A model generated the notes under the pieces. The model was not told where the DNA came from and searched no databases. It saw only the letters and a list, made by a program, of their open reading frames with translations. Below are positions 10,604 to 22,347 of a stretch of DNA of 64,000 bases, piece after piece. A program made the position numbers and the translations under genes. This stretch comes from Trametes villosa. Lineage: Eukaryota; Basidiomycota; Agaricomycetes; Polyporales; Polyporaceae. The first letter of the stretch is position 1; the number at the start of each line of letters is the position of its first letter. Location of the stretch: the NCBI GenBank assembly GCA_002964805.2, contig PUDQ02000036.1, positions 1 through 64,000 on the forward strand, read 5' to 3'.

Positions 10604-12654
10604 TCAAGTATCAGGAGTGGTACGGGGCGAGCTCGAGGATCCGGGCTCCGGCTCGTCATCTTCCTCAGGCCTCAGAGCATTCGTTCCGAAACCCGGAGGG
10701 TCGCCGTAGCAGCCCCAGTTGCGCAGGAGAAGCTGGTACGAAGGTTCGTCTTTGTGCTTTTCGTACCATTCCGGGTTGATGCCAAAATCGTAGGGCGCAT
10801 ACGGGGGCGGTCGGTTCGTCGAGCGTCCGGTGCCGGTGATGCGGGAAACCATCGTGGTTAGAGTTCGTGCGGGGAGTTGACTGAAGAAGATGTCCCACAG
10901 CTCGTGGTATACATCCGTTAACTCGCACTCAGTCAGCACACTGATACATGGGAAGCAGAGTCAGCGCATACCTCGCTGGAGCGCCAGTTTGCCTCAATAA
11001 CCTCGAAGTACACCATCCTTGCCACGATGGGGTCCTCCAGGTTCGTCCGACCATCCTTCTTGGCCATGCGCTTCTTCCAGTCCAGTAGGCTTTCGGTCTT
11101 TTCATCCTCGGGACCGCTGGCTTCGTCCGACATGAGGTCGATATGCAGGAGAGGTGTCGGGTCAAGGCCGCCGTGCCGTGCCTTGTAGACCGGGATTGCG
11201 GTCGCTAGATTCCCGAGTTTCTAGGTGCGCTGTGATTAGCATATGATCGTCATCGCGAGCTGATTGTTAGGTACACACCGTGCGACGGCGGTTGAGCCTA
11301 CGCGTTGCTTGTTCATTGGCTTCTAGGCGTCTCTTTGCTTCGGCGTCGTGCTGCGCCTTGAAGACCCGCTTGAAGCCGCGAAACGAGTTCTTCGCGACCT
11401 CGACAAGAAGGCCAAGGGTAAGCTTGACGTCGGGTGCATTCATCCACTCAGCATGAGTTGCGGAATCTTTCTACTGACACCTTGTTAGCTCGAGAATTCG
11501 ACTACGTGCTCGACGTACCTTCAAGTCTTGCATGGCGACCTCGGCAACGCGCCGAAACAGTTTGCGGTTGACGGCGTGCGCGACAGACCCGTCGAAGTGA
11601 ACCGCCATCTTCGGGCTGGTCCATTCCTCGTCGCTCGTCCATCTCGGCCACAGGTCTTTCGTCGTCAAGACCCCGGTGACCTCTCGGAACGCGGCCGTGA
11701 CAGCGGCCTAGAACCCAGTGCGCGTGAGTGGTGCATCCCCGGCTGTATGCGCATACTCACCTGGCATTTCAGAAGTGCCTTGGCTTGCATCGGGCTGTTC
11801 TTTCGCCCGGGCTTGACAATATCCAGCGGGTCCGAGTTGTCCTTCTCGGCGAGCTGATCGGGTTGGAAAACGACATCCAAGCCTTCGAGTTGCTCGGGCT
11901 CTGGATTCGAGTTCTCCGCTCCCCCCGCATTCCGTGGACGACGAGGAATACGACCACCGCGTCCGTTTGCGGTGGGACCTCTAGCCCCGCGTGGCGGCAC
12001 AATCACAGCAGCGGCTGTCTGCGGAGTGTTCTGTGTGTTGAGGTGAGCCTCGAGCGTCGCCAGGCGTGCCTCCAGTTGCCGATTCTGGGCCAGTAGTGTC
12101 TCTTGATCTGCCCGGAGGAGCTCCGGGTCAATAGGTGTCGCATTATGACCGCTCCCATCGCCGAGCGTAGTAACCGCAGTCGGCGCTGTACTGAGGGAGA
12201 GGCGGCGGCGCGGGCCCTCGCTAAGGTACGTTAGCACATCCTGCATGCGCATATATGCACGCGCGAACTGACCGTCCACTTCGTCCAGTGCCAGGCGTCG
12301 AGGATCGGCTGTCCGGCCGCGGACGCGAGCGACGGGCTCCGGCTGCGGGGCGCGACGAAGATCTATAAGCGACAGGTGAGTATATGCGCCCGAAAACCCA
12401 TCCCACGCTAACCTGTTGGTCTCGTCTTCCCCGTCGGCGCTGTATGCGTCTTCTTCATAGGGCACTCCCCGAGGCGGCTGCATTCCGACAGGATATTGGT
12501 TTTGAGGTGCGCGGCTGGGGCGATCGTCTCCGTTGTGTGGTACAGGGCGCTGACCCATGCTCTGCAGGAAAGCCGAGCGTGCGGCCTCGTCAAGGAGGTG
12601 CCAGCTCGCGCGTATGGTCGGGTTGTCAACTATGTCTGGGCACGCGCTCGACAT
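10604..12654 (-). CDS. Uncharacterised five-exon protein, 615 aa
   Basis: Read on the minus strand, exons 12654-11761, 11707-11519, 11470-11279, 11220-10972 and 10927-10604 are each a whole number of codons (298, 63, 64, 83 and 108), so every intron is phase 0 and the frame is open to the stop. The first in-frame ATG (MSSACPD) is at 12654. The N-terminal part is proline/arginine-rich, with a likely coiled coil at residues about 178-208 (LRADQETLLAQNRQLEARLA). The C-terminal part is more globular: SLLDWKKRMAKKDGR, then YHELWDIFFSQLPARTL, then PPPYAPYDFGINPEWYEKHK. I do not recognise a named family. It faces the CACTA remnant tail-to-tail, so it may be the second gene of that element, but this is inference. 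No disabling mutation is visible. The acceptor of the last intron is uncertain by a few codons. Confidence 0.72.
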
Positions 12655-13058
12655 GGCGAACGCGATGGTAGAGGGGCGGGAGCGGGCTCGGGGGAGGATG
12701 TGCGCTGCTAGGCAGGAGCGGGTGCGCCGCGCGCGGGGGGTCGCGGGCGCGGTTTGGCGGTGTTTGTCCAAGCTGTCAACACCTTCCAATATATTCGTCT
12801 TTGCTCTCTGGTCTCGGTGTGATCAGTCCCAACACACTACGCTATAGCATCTGCCAATACATCATCTGTTTCCGTTAGCTCACGCCTCTGAGTTGACGGT
12901 CTCTTCCATGTTGGGGGAGCGTCTCGGTTCACATTTGGTCCCGGGAACTGCCTGGAATTCATAGCCGGAGTAGTCTACATGTTCAAAGTCCGACTACAAT
13001 GCCAGCTCGCGGCGGTTACCACCACCTCAACCGTGGACTTACAGGTCCTAAAACGCGG
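12655..13058. other. Unique sequence up to the array junction
   Basis: No gene seen. It probably contains the promoter of the minus-strand gene. It ends abruptly at the first array unit. Confidence 0.5.
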
Positions 13059-13113
13059 TGAGTCCTTCTCCCCGTCCTCCCCGCGCACGCGATCGACCGC
13101 CCCCGCGCCCCAG

Positions 13114-13188
13114 ATGCGCTCCTTCTCCCTCGTCCTCCTCCGCCGCCCCCTCTTCCGCCCCCCCTCCCAAAACCGCCTCGCGCTCTAG
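13114..13188 (+). pseudogene. Importin-beta-3 exon 3 fragment with early stop
   Basis: Preceded by the 3' part of intron 2 (13,059-13,113). It encodes MRSFSLVLLRRPLFRPPSQN and a few more residues, ending LALY then TAG. The stop results from a 29 bp deletion relative to units 3 and 4, where the frame continues DQLSA. Exons 1 and 2 are absent upstream, so this copy cannot be expressed as importin. Confidence 0.75.
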
Positions 13189-13380
13189 GCCGGCGACCGG
13201 TGTGCGCGACTCCTCGGCTGGGCAGTGGCGGTGCGGTCGGTGGCACACATGGACCCACCGGCGGCGGGGCGGACCGTGCTCGCTCGGGGGTGTTTCGAAT
13301 GGCCACGGAAAGAATTACGGACTCTGTCACGATTGCAGGGGCTGGTTGGACACCACGAGGTCAGCATCGTACAGAGCTGC

Positions 13381-13480
13381 TTGGACAGCAGGGGACTGGT
13401 GGACTCGAACTGGCGGACTTGGACTGGCAGACTCGGACAGGGGGACTCGGACTGGGGACTCGCAGACGGACTCGCGCGCT
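13381..13480. repeat. GGACT(C/T)GGACTG minisatellite, unit 1
   Basis: Imperfect 10-14 bp repeats of the type ggactcgga/ctgg. Equivalent tracts lie at about 23,691-23,790, 34,901-35,000 and 55,730-55,830. Unit 4 has a different internal arrangement based on 'gctggggctgcttgg' repeats. Confidence 0.8.
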
Positions 13481-13499
13481 GACACCCGACAGGAAAACT

Positions 13500-16400
13500 C
13501 TCAATTGCACCTCACAGTACGTACTCTCCCCTTTTCCGCCCTCGCGCCCGCCTCAGCAGGTATCCTGCGCCGCCCCCGCCCAACTCGTCTCCGCCCTCGT
13601 TTCCGCCCTGCCTGACTCGCCTCCGCTCTACTCGTCTCGCCGCCCTGCTCCGCGTCCCGCCCATGCGCTCTCGTACTGTACCTGCACCACCACAGATGCG
13701 CGCACGGCCTACTCCGAGCTCGCCGTCTCCTGCACTGCACGTCGGGCACCCTGACGACCGCCGCCCCTCACCACGCCCCGTGTGTGCTACCACAACTCGC
13801 CCGTCTCGACGCCAGCCCCGCCCTGCTGCCAAACCCCCTCCGTGCGCCCGCGCCCGCCGCGCAGCGAACACGCCGCACGAACAGGGCACGGCAGGACTCC
13901 GCGCAAACCGCGAACCCGCCCCCGCCGGCCGGGCCCCGCGCGAGCTGCTGCAGCCCGATACATTGGAAAAGGTAAGTCCCCTCGGCGATGCGTGCCCTGC
14001 GTGTCTTCTACCCCTTCCAACGCCCGCCCTCCCCGCGCACGGCTCTTGTCGTCGCGACTACTCGCTGCGCCCGGCGCCGCCCTCGACGAACGGGCTCGAA
14101 TAGCTCGACTGGTGGCGCCCGCCGGCCGCACATCAGCGTGCGGCTCGCCAACGACCGGCCGCACGCCACCATCGACCCGGGCGACTACGTCTCGGCGTCG
14201 AGCACGAAAACTCGTTACTCACCTGTACGTACACTCCGACTCCCTTCCCGCCGCGTGTCCGCCTCGTCAAGTGCCACATGACGGAATGCAGCCGCCGCGC
14301 TGCATCCCGACGTGCACGCCGCCACAGGTGCGGGCGCTCTGTAAGTCAACCGCTCCTCTGCAGCAAACGGCGAACTCACACTCTTGCCCCCGACCCTCAG
14401 CTGTTCGCGACGGCCTGCTGCGTACTTCCTGGGTCGTCCAAGGCATCGAGCACAGAAGGAGGAAAGCAGAAACGACCCGTAATGGTGCAGCACGATGAGC
14501 GGAGGAGGTGAAGGATGGTGGAAGAGGATAAGATGGTGAGTCGACCGGGAGACCACGGTCCACGAAGCAGCGTGCGCAGAGCCTGGGCCGGGCGCGCCAG
14601 CGTTTGCGGAGGCGGTACGCCTTCGCGAATGTTGCGCGCGCTCCGCGTCCTCGCAGACGTGTTTTAACGTCCCGCGCGTACGGCGCCCTTCCCGCTGCGA
14701 CCGCACCCCCGGTGGAATGCTCGGAGGCTCGCGCCGGGTGTTCTGCGCCTCCCGGAGCAGCATCTCGCATTGATTGTGTATGTAACAGGAGTAAGTACTA
14801 GTAGTCCCAGCAATATACGGTTTTCCGCCCTCCTGGTGTCGAAATTGCATGTGGTGGTCTTACAAAGACGCAGTCGGGCACGGCGCGCAGCGGGCGCGAT
14901 GAGGGGCTTGCCGGCGTAAACGTGCATTGACTAGAAGCTGCCAAGCGAGTCGCGCGACCACTCGGCGACCAGTCACGCCGAAAATACCTCCCGGAACGCC
15001 GCCGCCAAAGGTACGCGTGCATACTCTATGTCTCGGACACTCCTTCGTGTTCATTTCGCACCAAGTGTCTGGAAAAGCCCGTCCGCCCTTGTTAGTTTAC
15101 ACGCTTACGCTCCTCCTTGTACTTCGCACTGACCACTGTTAGGAGCAAGCCCATGAGAAAATGCGCCGCCGAACAGTTGCGCCCGGAATGATGCTCGGAA
15201 GTCAGCACAAGACCGCGCCCGCCGCGGGCACTGACAAGCGTCTTTGGCGAAGTGCGTCCGACGTTTCAGGCGACGTCCAGGCTGCCGTCCTCTTCCCGCG
15301 CCCGCCACGGGTTTCAGCGCGCGCGGTACACGCAGACGAGCCCGCCAAGCCTCCGAGTGCAACGCTGGCCTGTGTAAGCACGGTGAGTGCTTGCCCGCGC
15401 CGTCCGAGTTCTGTCCGTGCCGCTCACCTTCCGACACTCTCCCCGGCTTCCCGCACACCCCGGCGAGCAGCCACCCGCTCGCGGCCACTCACCCCTGGAT
15501 GGAAAACGTCTCGTAGGTTCTGTAAGTCTTCTCATTCTCTCGTTTGAGTCACCGCAACGCTGACAACCCCGGCGCGTTCGTGCGCAGGTAGGCTCTCTAT
15601 TATATTACTCCTCTCCCTCAGCCGGGCTGTCCGCGTGCACGCGCACGGTCCTCCTCCGTCATACACGACCCGCGCGCCCATACAACCTCGCAGCACTCGA
15701 CCGGCCGCTCGGAGAGCGCTGCACGACCTCACAAATGGTGCACGCAGGCCCATGGGATGGTTAGCCCTGTGAGTGCTCCGTCCCGGTCGCTCCGCCGCGC
15801 TGCAACGCTTATTGACCCCTCGAACGCGGCCTAACAGCCCGTGAATATCCGGTGAGTATATTCTTGTATCCTTTCAGACGATAGTACTGACAGCGCGCCG
15901 GCCTTACTCCCGAGAGCTCGCAGCGCCGTGCGCATCAACGTCGAGGCGCGAGCGATCGCTCTGCACAGGACGATTGGGGACACGAGCAACAGGCGGGCTC
16001 GCCACACTGTACAAGGTGAGCACAGGGCTTTTACTGTTTGTGCCCTGATTCCCACCGGCCGTAGAACGTCGGAGTCGCAGTGCACACGCTATCTGCAAGG
16101 CAAGCACAAGACCTGCAGCTCGTAGGACGTCGAGGAGGCTCCTCCAGGTCCTCGCCGCATGTCGGAGTCGTCCCGCACGCGTAGAGCGCGCGACACGCGC
16201 GGAAACGCGGTCTCAAAGTCCGCGGATGCCCTCGGTAGGCTGCCTGACGGCGTGCGCGACTCCTGCGCGCGTGCGCGCGTTGTGCGGGACGATCCGAGCG
16301 CAGACGGAGGAGCTCTGGGCGCCCGAGCTGAGGACGTCAACTATGATATATTGTGTTGTACTTAGCATACAGTACGAGCGCGCCGCGAAGCGTGAAGCGT

Positions 16401-17800
16401 CCCCAGGGACCTCTTCATGTGCGATGTAAGGGTGCGCGCTCAGGAGCGCGAGCGCGACGTCCTGGAGCGGCTCGGAATTGAGTCCTGCATGCCGCTGCCT
16501 ACGCCGCCGGATGAGTAGGAACCCCCGCCCGCATCCTTTGTCTATTCGAGGCCCCGCGCGACGCGCTCCAAGCATGACAGCACCCCAGAGAGCCCGCAAA
16601 TCGACCTGGGGCAAGATGCGGCGGCCTGAGCGGCGGTTCACGCCGGCAGCCTCGGGGCAGGCGGATGCCAGTATAGGCGAGATTCAGGTTCGAAGCCGGC
16701 CGGACTTGTTCGAGGCGGGCGGTCAGCAGAAACACGGTGCGATTAATGCCCTAACGTCGCGTATGTGAGATCGGATGTTGCGGATTGAGCACCGGGACGA
16801 TGCCCCTTGATGTAGCGCAAAAAAGCAGCGCGGCGGCGCATGCTCGGGGACTCTGAGGCGCACATTCGCCCTCCCCACCGCCGTCACATGTACAGGACGC
16901 TCTGCCCGAGCCTCCTCCCTCGCAGGACGCAGACCAGAGCGAGTGTGCACGTCTGCTCCCTTGCATATCCAGCTGTAGGGTGCAGAAGAACTAGAATAAT
17001 CCATTTGTAACCTCGTACTTAGAGTGCCACGCGAGCCCCGCCTCTGTGGTTCTCTGCCCGTCCTTGGTGCAGTGCACGCGCGCCAGGCCCGCGCGCTGAC
17101 GGTGCGACAGCCACGGTAATCAAGCAGTGACGCAAGACCGTGAACGCCAGGACGCGGCGGCCGGCTAAGACGCGCACACACCGTGAGTGTTTGGACGAGT
17201 TCGGCGCCCCACTGCTTACCTACTATCTCCGACGTTCTCCTTGTCCTCTCTCGCTGTATCCGCCGCCCATCCCTCCTGCAGCCTCTCCCGCTGCTACTCA
17301 AACCCATGAGCTTCGTGAGGACCTCGCGCCACTCGGTTTCGCGCCACATACTTGGAGTCTGCCTGAATTCTCCCGGTTGGTATCTCCTCGCATAGTAGAG
17401 GCGAGTACTCCTCGCCGTTCTGATGCACAGGCTCGATCCGGCCACCCCGCGCCTGCGCGAGCTTGGAAAGAGTAGCGCGGGGAGTCTGCATGACGAGGAG
17501 AAGACTCGGACCGAGGGGGAAGGCGGCGGTGGAGGTGCTCTCCCAGAGCGAGGGCGCGGGATGGGAGGCCCCGGTGGAAAGCGGCGGTGTCCAGTGCCGC
17601 CACAGCACTGTACGAGCTGCATCGCGGGGCGACGAGCGACAGGTAAGTGCGCCGACTGCAAACGCTCGAGCCTGTACAAGTAACCTGACCTTCTCGGTGT
17701 TGAAGATGCTCTCGCCTTGCGCCTGGTGGATCTGAGCACGAACGGTGAGCTCGTCCGCACAGCCTGCGCATCCCTTCTACTTTACAGATGCACACATGCG
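13500..17800 (+). other. Intron-like modules on the plus strand, unit 1; no gene called
   Basis: Many good GT(A/G)AGT donors and pyrimidine-rich AG acceptors alternate with open GC-rich blocks, for example donors near 13,972, 14,342, 15,525, 15,769, 15,860 and 16,016, and acceptors near 15,837, 15,883 and 16,068. Phases and frames do not stay consistent between units, and stops differ, so I do not assemble a protein. One block (16,421-16,519) ends in the protein-like text VLERLGIESCMPLPTPPDE before a TAG. Equivalent stretches: 23.8-28.1 kb, 35.0-36.5 plus 47.0-49.8 kb, and 55.9-60.2 kb. Confidence 0.4.
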
Positions 17801-17999
17801 CCTGTGGCGCACAGAGGGGCCGCGAGTACAAGAAGGCCGTAAAGCGGCGGGCGGGAGGGCAAAGAAACAATTTACTAACGTTTGTGTACATACATGGACG
17901 CGTCCGCACGACGGGACGGGCTCACAAGGCTGCAAACGCAATGGAGGGGTTCAAAAGGTCTGTATACAGCAGCTGTGTAGTGATCAGGCAACGACGGGG

Positions 18000-20110
18000 T
18001 TCGTGCAAGGGCCTGCGGACGTACCGTGAACATATCGCGATGTAGATCGCCCGAGGACGCGTATGCGCGACCCAGTCCGTCGGTGTGCACCGCTAGGCTT
18101 TGTCCGACGGACCGCAAGCGTCCTCGCAAATAAACGTCTGCCGGATGCGCGCCCATCGCGCCCCTTGCCGCCGCGAGATGCGCAGGACGTCGGCGCGAAG
18201 ATCCGGGAGAACGGCGCGGGCGGTGAGCGGCGATATCGCAGTCGGCGGCGGGTGCACACTACGACACGCACCACAGCCGGGGTCCACAACCGTACATTAG
18301 TCTGGGATCAGTCCTGCGCGCCGCGGAATGTGCCGTCCGCTCCCATGAAGCACAGAGCTCGCAGTGGGCATTCTGCGGAGTAGAGTAGAGTCGTCACCCC
18401 CTCGATTCGGACTGACAACGCTCGGGCGAGCGCATTCGCGCCGCGCATTGCAAGCGCGGCGCAGGGAGTCGGTGGCGGCGTACGGAGCTCAAGTACGCGT
18501 CCCCGGACTTCGCGCGGGGGGCTGTACGTGCCGCTAGCGATTGGGCAGTCAATTTAGTGGCAGGAAACGAGGAGAAATCCGCGTACCTCGCGCTCGGGCC
18601 ATCGCAGGGCGGGGATCTCGCCGCGTCGCAAGGCAGCATAGGGGATTGACGGGATCCGCATCCGTTTCGGTTTGGTATCAGCCCCGCCGCTCGCTGCGAT
18701 ATGCGCTGGCCGCGCTCGTTCAGTGCGGAGCTCGCACTGGGAGGCCTGCAGAACAGAGCCCCGTCGGCCCTACGTATTCCGATGGACGGCGCTCGGGCGA
18801 GGGGAATCGCGCCGCGCATTATGGCAAGCGCGGCGCGGGGAGTCGGGCAGCGGCGTACGGAACTCGAGTCCGCGTTCTCGGTCTTCGCGCGCGGGCGCGT
18901 TTGAGGGCGCGGGGCTGTGTGTGTAAAGTTAGCGATTCGACAGCCTGTCCAGAGACGAGAAACAGAGACAAATGCGCGTACCTCGCGGCCGGAACTTTGC
19001 ATAGATGGACCTTGGCGTCGCAAGCCTGCTGCACGGGCGATCGAGACGCACGTAGGAGGCCCTGGACGCGTGCGACAGCTCTGCAGGGATGCCTCTTGCG
19101 GATCTCAGGCACCTCTGTACCGCAATAGAAGCCTCCATCCCGGCGGACGGCGCAGTAGGCTCGCGCGACGCGCTCCTGTCGAGTCGGGGGACCATGTAGA
19201 GCCCCGCCGTTGTCTCGCGCGAGTCCCGATCCGTGCAGAGCGCGGGCATGCGTCCGTACGCGGCTGGGCGGTCGATCTGGACGCCGAGCGCGGTATTTGC
19301 GCTATGCGAGCCGTCGGCGGGTGTTTCGAGTACGCGGCGGCATGCGTGCGCGATCGTGGGGAGCCCTAGAACGAGACGATCAGCGCGGGGGACCCGGGAC
19401 ACGGAGCGAGTGCGGTGTCGCACCTGCGCGCTCAGACATCTCTCGTTCGTCCTAACCCTCCAGCCCTTCCGTCCCATACCGCTCTCGATCTTCCCTTAAC
19501 GCACGCCACACGCCACACGGCGCACGTAACTGGGCTGGACGCGCAGGGAATCCCGCTGCGTGCGCCGGCGGGTAAGTACACTCACAGCTGCATACATGCA
19601 TTTGTACAGTACTCACCGCAGTTCTGCTGCATTCGCCAAGATCATCAGAGCGCGCCTCGGACAGGACGAGACGGCGGCGTGGCGGTTTCTGGGCGTCGAG
19701 GGATGGGAGATCGCGTCCAGCGGGGGGAGTACCGTGTCCTGTGAGTCCTCGTCGCCCTCTGCAACGACGGCCGCTCACCACTTCGACAACCCGCCCCGGA
19801 TAGGCCGGCTAATCTTGCCAATGCGAGCGGAGCCGCCGTACGCGCTGGGGCAACTTGTAAACAATCCGGGCGGGCGGGCAGACTCGAGCTCAGCAAGTAC
19901 AAGGTCGGCTCGACGCGGCGGAGAGCGTCGCATGCGACGAAGATGGTCCCACCGAGGTACGCGCCTCCCTCCTCCGCACCCCGCACGCCCGCGTCGACAG
20001 CCACACTCACACGCAACCCCATCTACCCAGAACCCGCCCACGTCGCCACAAACGCGAGCCGCGGGGCGTACAGGCGCGAGAGACGGCCGTCGGCACATAC
20101 AGTAGCTTGT
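18000..20110 (-). other. Intron-like modules on the minus strand, unit 1; internal 370 bp repeats
   Basis: Reverse complements of splice signals recur with a spacing of about 370-400 bp: 'gcgtacctcgcg' (donor GTACGC on the minus strand) at about 18,580 and 18,974, each with an upstream 'gcgattgggcagtcaattta' or 'agcgattcgacagcc' resembling branch site plus acceptor. The modules between them are similar to each other (the phrase 'gggcgagsgsattcgcgccgcgcatt' occurs in both). Equivalent stretches: 28.4-30.6, 50.0-52.2 and 60.4-62.6 kb. No protein is called. Confidence 0.4.
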
Positions 20111-20199
20111 ATAGACGTAGAACTCGAACTCCGAGCACTCACTACGTAGTTACACGCGCCCGGGCCCGCCGTCCTCGTCGTCCGGGCAATGTGCCGAGT

Positions 20200-21460
20200 T
20201 TGCTTGGAGTGGGTCCCGCCGTCCACCGCCCATGGGCCGCCAAGCGTCGACCTCCGTCCGCGAGCTGCCGGACGACGGGCGCGCGAGCTTCGCGTCGCTC
20301 GAGCGTCCAGTACCCGAGGCGCGTCAGTAGCCAGCACCAAGTACCGAGTACCGGGGAGCCTGGTCGGCGTGCGCCGGCCGTCCATGCACGGTACTAGCAG
20401 GCTCGGAGGCAGGAACGCGGCGGGAAGCCCGAGGGTCGAGGGCCGAGGGCGGGCAGCCATAGGTGATCCTAAAGTACTAGTCAGTCCAATTTCCGGTCCC
20501 GCAGAGAGCGAACGGGGCGTGCGCGACCCGCTCGAAAAGTGCGCCTCGAAGTACACGGCGGCGAAGCCTCTTGGAGCAGAGTCCGACGGGACGGGACGGG
20601 GCGCGAGAGACACAGAGCCCGCCCCGGGCGTCGAGCCTCGCGCTGCGCTGCGCACCCGCGCCGCGCCGCGCGTCGACATCCGCGTGCGCGCCCCCCAGCA
20701 CGCACCCCTCGCGCGGCGTGGACCCGCCCGCTCTCCCTGCCCGCTCTCCTCTTCACCGCCCTCGACACCTCCAGGCCGCACCTCCCCCCGTCTTTCCCTC
20801 CCCCGACCACGCCACACCGGGCTCGGAGCTCGGAGCTCGGGACGCGAGGGCGGGGAAGGGTCTCTCCGCCTCCGCCTCCGCCTCTGCGTCCCGGCGCTCT
20901 GGCGTGCGACGTGCCACTCGCGCGCGTGTCTGGGGGCGGGTCGGCAGCCGACAAGCGGCTGGGCACGGGATGGGTGGGGCGCGGGCACGGGAGTCGGGAG
21001 TGGGAAGTCGGGAGGGTGCTTCCGCTTCCGGGGGCTGGGAGTGTGGAGGGGGATGCGGATATGCGATCTGGGGGCGGGGGCGGGGGAAGCTGAGACGGGC
21101 GCTGCGAGCTGTGGGCAGACCGTCCTGGGGGTCAAATCCGATGCGTGCAGAGCCCAGCCTCGTCCACTTACTCGTCTGTCCGCCCATCGTCCGTCGCCCG
21201 CCCTCGGTCCCCACGTCCAGGACGTCCGCCCGACACAACAAGAGATCCCGACCGGGGATACACCCCCCGTACCATCACACACCTCCCCATCCCCTCCCCC
21301 TCCCCCGCGCATACATCCGCGCCGCCCGTCCCACGCGCTCGCCGACACAGCACGCCGGCGGTCGTGTCACTTGGCACGCGACCATAGGCGACGCTACGTA
21401 GGCGGACCCCGGGCGCAGGACACGGGACGGGCGGCTGCACCTAGGCGGGCGGGCGGGTGG
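20200..21460. repeat. GC-rich region with simple repeats, unit 1
   Basis: Contains short tandem tracts that vary between units: ccgcct (20,866; 31,285; 52,880; 63,293) and the 7 bp step gagtacc (20,340; three copies at about 30,765). Very high GC keeps several frames open on both strands for hundreds of codons; these are not supported as genes. Confidence 0.6.
21070..21099 (+). other. G-rich tract with four G runs, unit 1
   Basis: Three runs of five G separated by single C, then a fourth run after aagctgagac. It fits the G-quadruplex pattern. Confidence 0.7.
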
Positions 21461-21461
21461 G

Positions 21462-21470
21462 TACAAATAG
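21462..21470 (+). promoter_or_regulatory. TATA-like TACAAATAG, unit 1
   Basis: TATA-like element followed within 20-100 bp by a long pyrimidine-rich tract, as in fungal promoters. About 1.65 kb upstream of the importin ATG, so it would drive something between them. Confidence 0.35.
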
Positions 21471-22150
21471 CGGGGGGTGCGGGGGTTGTGCCGCTCACTA
21501 CTCCCCTTCCTCCCCTCCTCACCTCTCGCCTCTCACCGCTCCCCTTCCCTTCTAAGCTGGGACGAGCTCGCTGCTCGTCGCGTGCCACGCCCGGCACCGT
21601 CGTCTGCCGTCCTGGGAGCCGACACGCCGCGGCGGGGCCCGGGCTGGTGTACGTGCATCTGAGAAACAGTTCGCGGTGAGTCGGGCTTCGGACCTCGCCG
21701 AGCGCAGCGCACGTACTCACTTTCAGCTTTCAGCCAGGGTGAGCCAGTCGGAGATGGCGGGGGCGCGCGCAGGACCTGGGGAGCGGGCAGTGAGCGGCGA
21801 GCGGGCCGTCTCGAGAGGAGATAGACATGTACATACCTGGTCGGGTCGTCCGCGTCCGCGCGCGCGATTGTGAGCGGCGGTGCGAGGCGGCGGTCCTGCG
21901 CGCCGACGGCGAGTCGAACGGCCGGGGGGCCTCCGCCGAGGGCGCGAGCGCACGTCCGTCCGTCTGCTGCACGAGCGCGAGGCGCACGCGCGTGTCTTGC
22001 GGCGGTCCGCGGGCGTGTGCAGCTGCGGCTGCGTCGCTCTTTTTATCGACAGGGTACGAGGGCGGTAGGCGAATGGTTAGACGACCGACGGGCGCGAGGC
22101 GAGTGCCGACGGCGTGTGGGTTTCGCGAAAGGGCTGACGCGCGTGCGGTG

Positions 22151-22347
22151 GCTTGAGGGGAGCGGCCATCGAGGGGACGGAGCGTCGAGTAAATGTGGGG
22201 GGCGTACCGGAGTGCGGTGCTGTGCGCGTTGCAAGACGTACGCGAGGAGACTGCCGGAGTGTGGGCGCGAGGCCTCGCACGTGGCGGGCGTTTGACGAGA
22301 GGCATTTTGTGGAGGCGGATGTCGCAGGCGCCAGGGAGGCGGTAGAG
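22151..22347 (+). pseudogene. Conserved 3' coding-like block, unit 1 (broken)
   Basis: Homologous to the block at 54151-54372 in unit 3 but frame-shifted: the stretch after 'gtcgagtaaatgtggggg' carries a stop and an indel. The final residues (EADVAGAREAVE, then stop) are still recognisable. No family recognised. Confidence 0.4.

Noticed and set aside
12221..12406. An additional 50 bp intron in exon 1 of the 615-residue gene (gttagc...tatag)
   Set aside because: Removing it shifts the frame into a stop within 40 codons, while keeping it leaves the frame open.
17604..17681. Zinc-knuckle-like CTSCIAGRRATGKCADC in unit 1 with relatives in the other units
   Set aside because: The peptide reads across a strong GTAAGT donor, one unit has lost a cysteine, and nucleotide similarity between units explains the rest.
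20023..21679. Long overlapping frames (over 400 codons) on both strands in the GC-rich part of unit 1, and equivalents in other units
   Set aside because: They overlap antisense frames of similar length, consist of low-complexity Arg/Pro/Ala text, change frame between units and lack splice logic; very high GC explains them.
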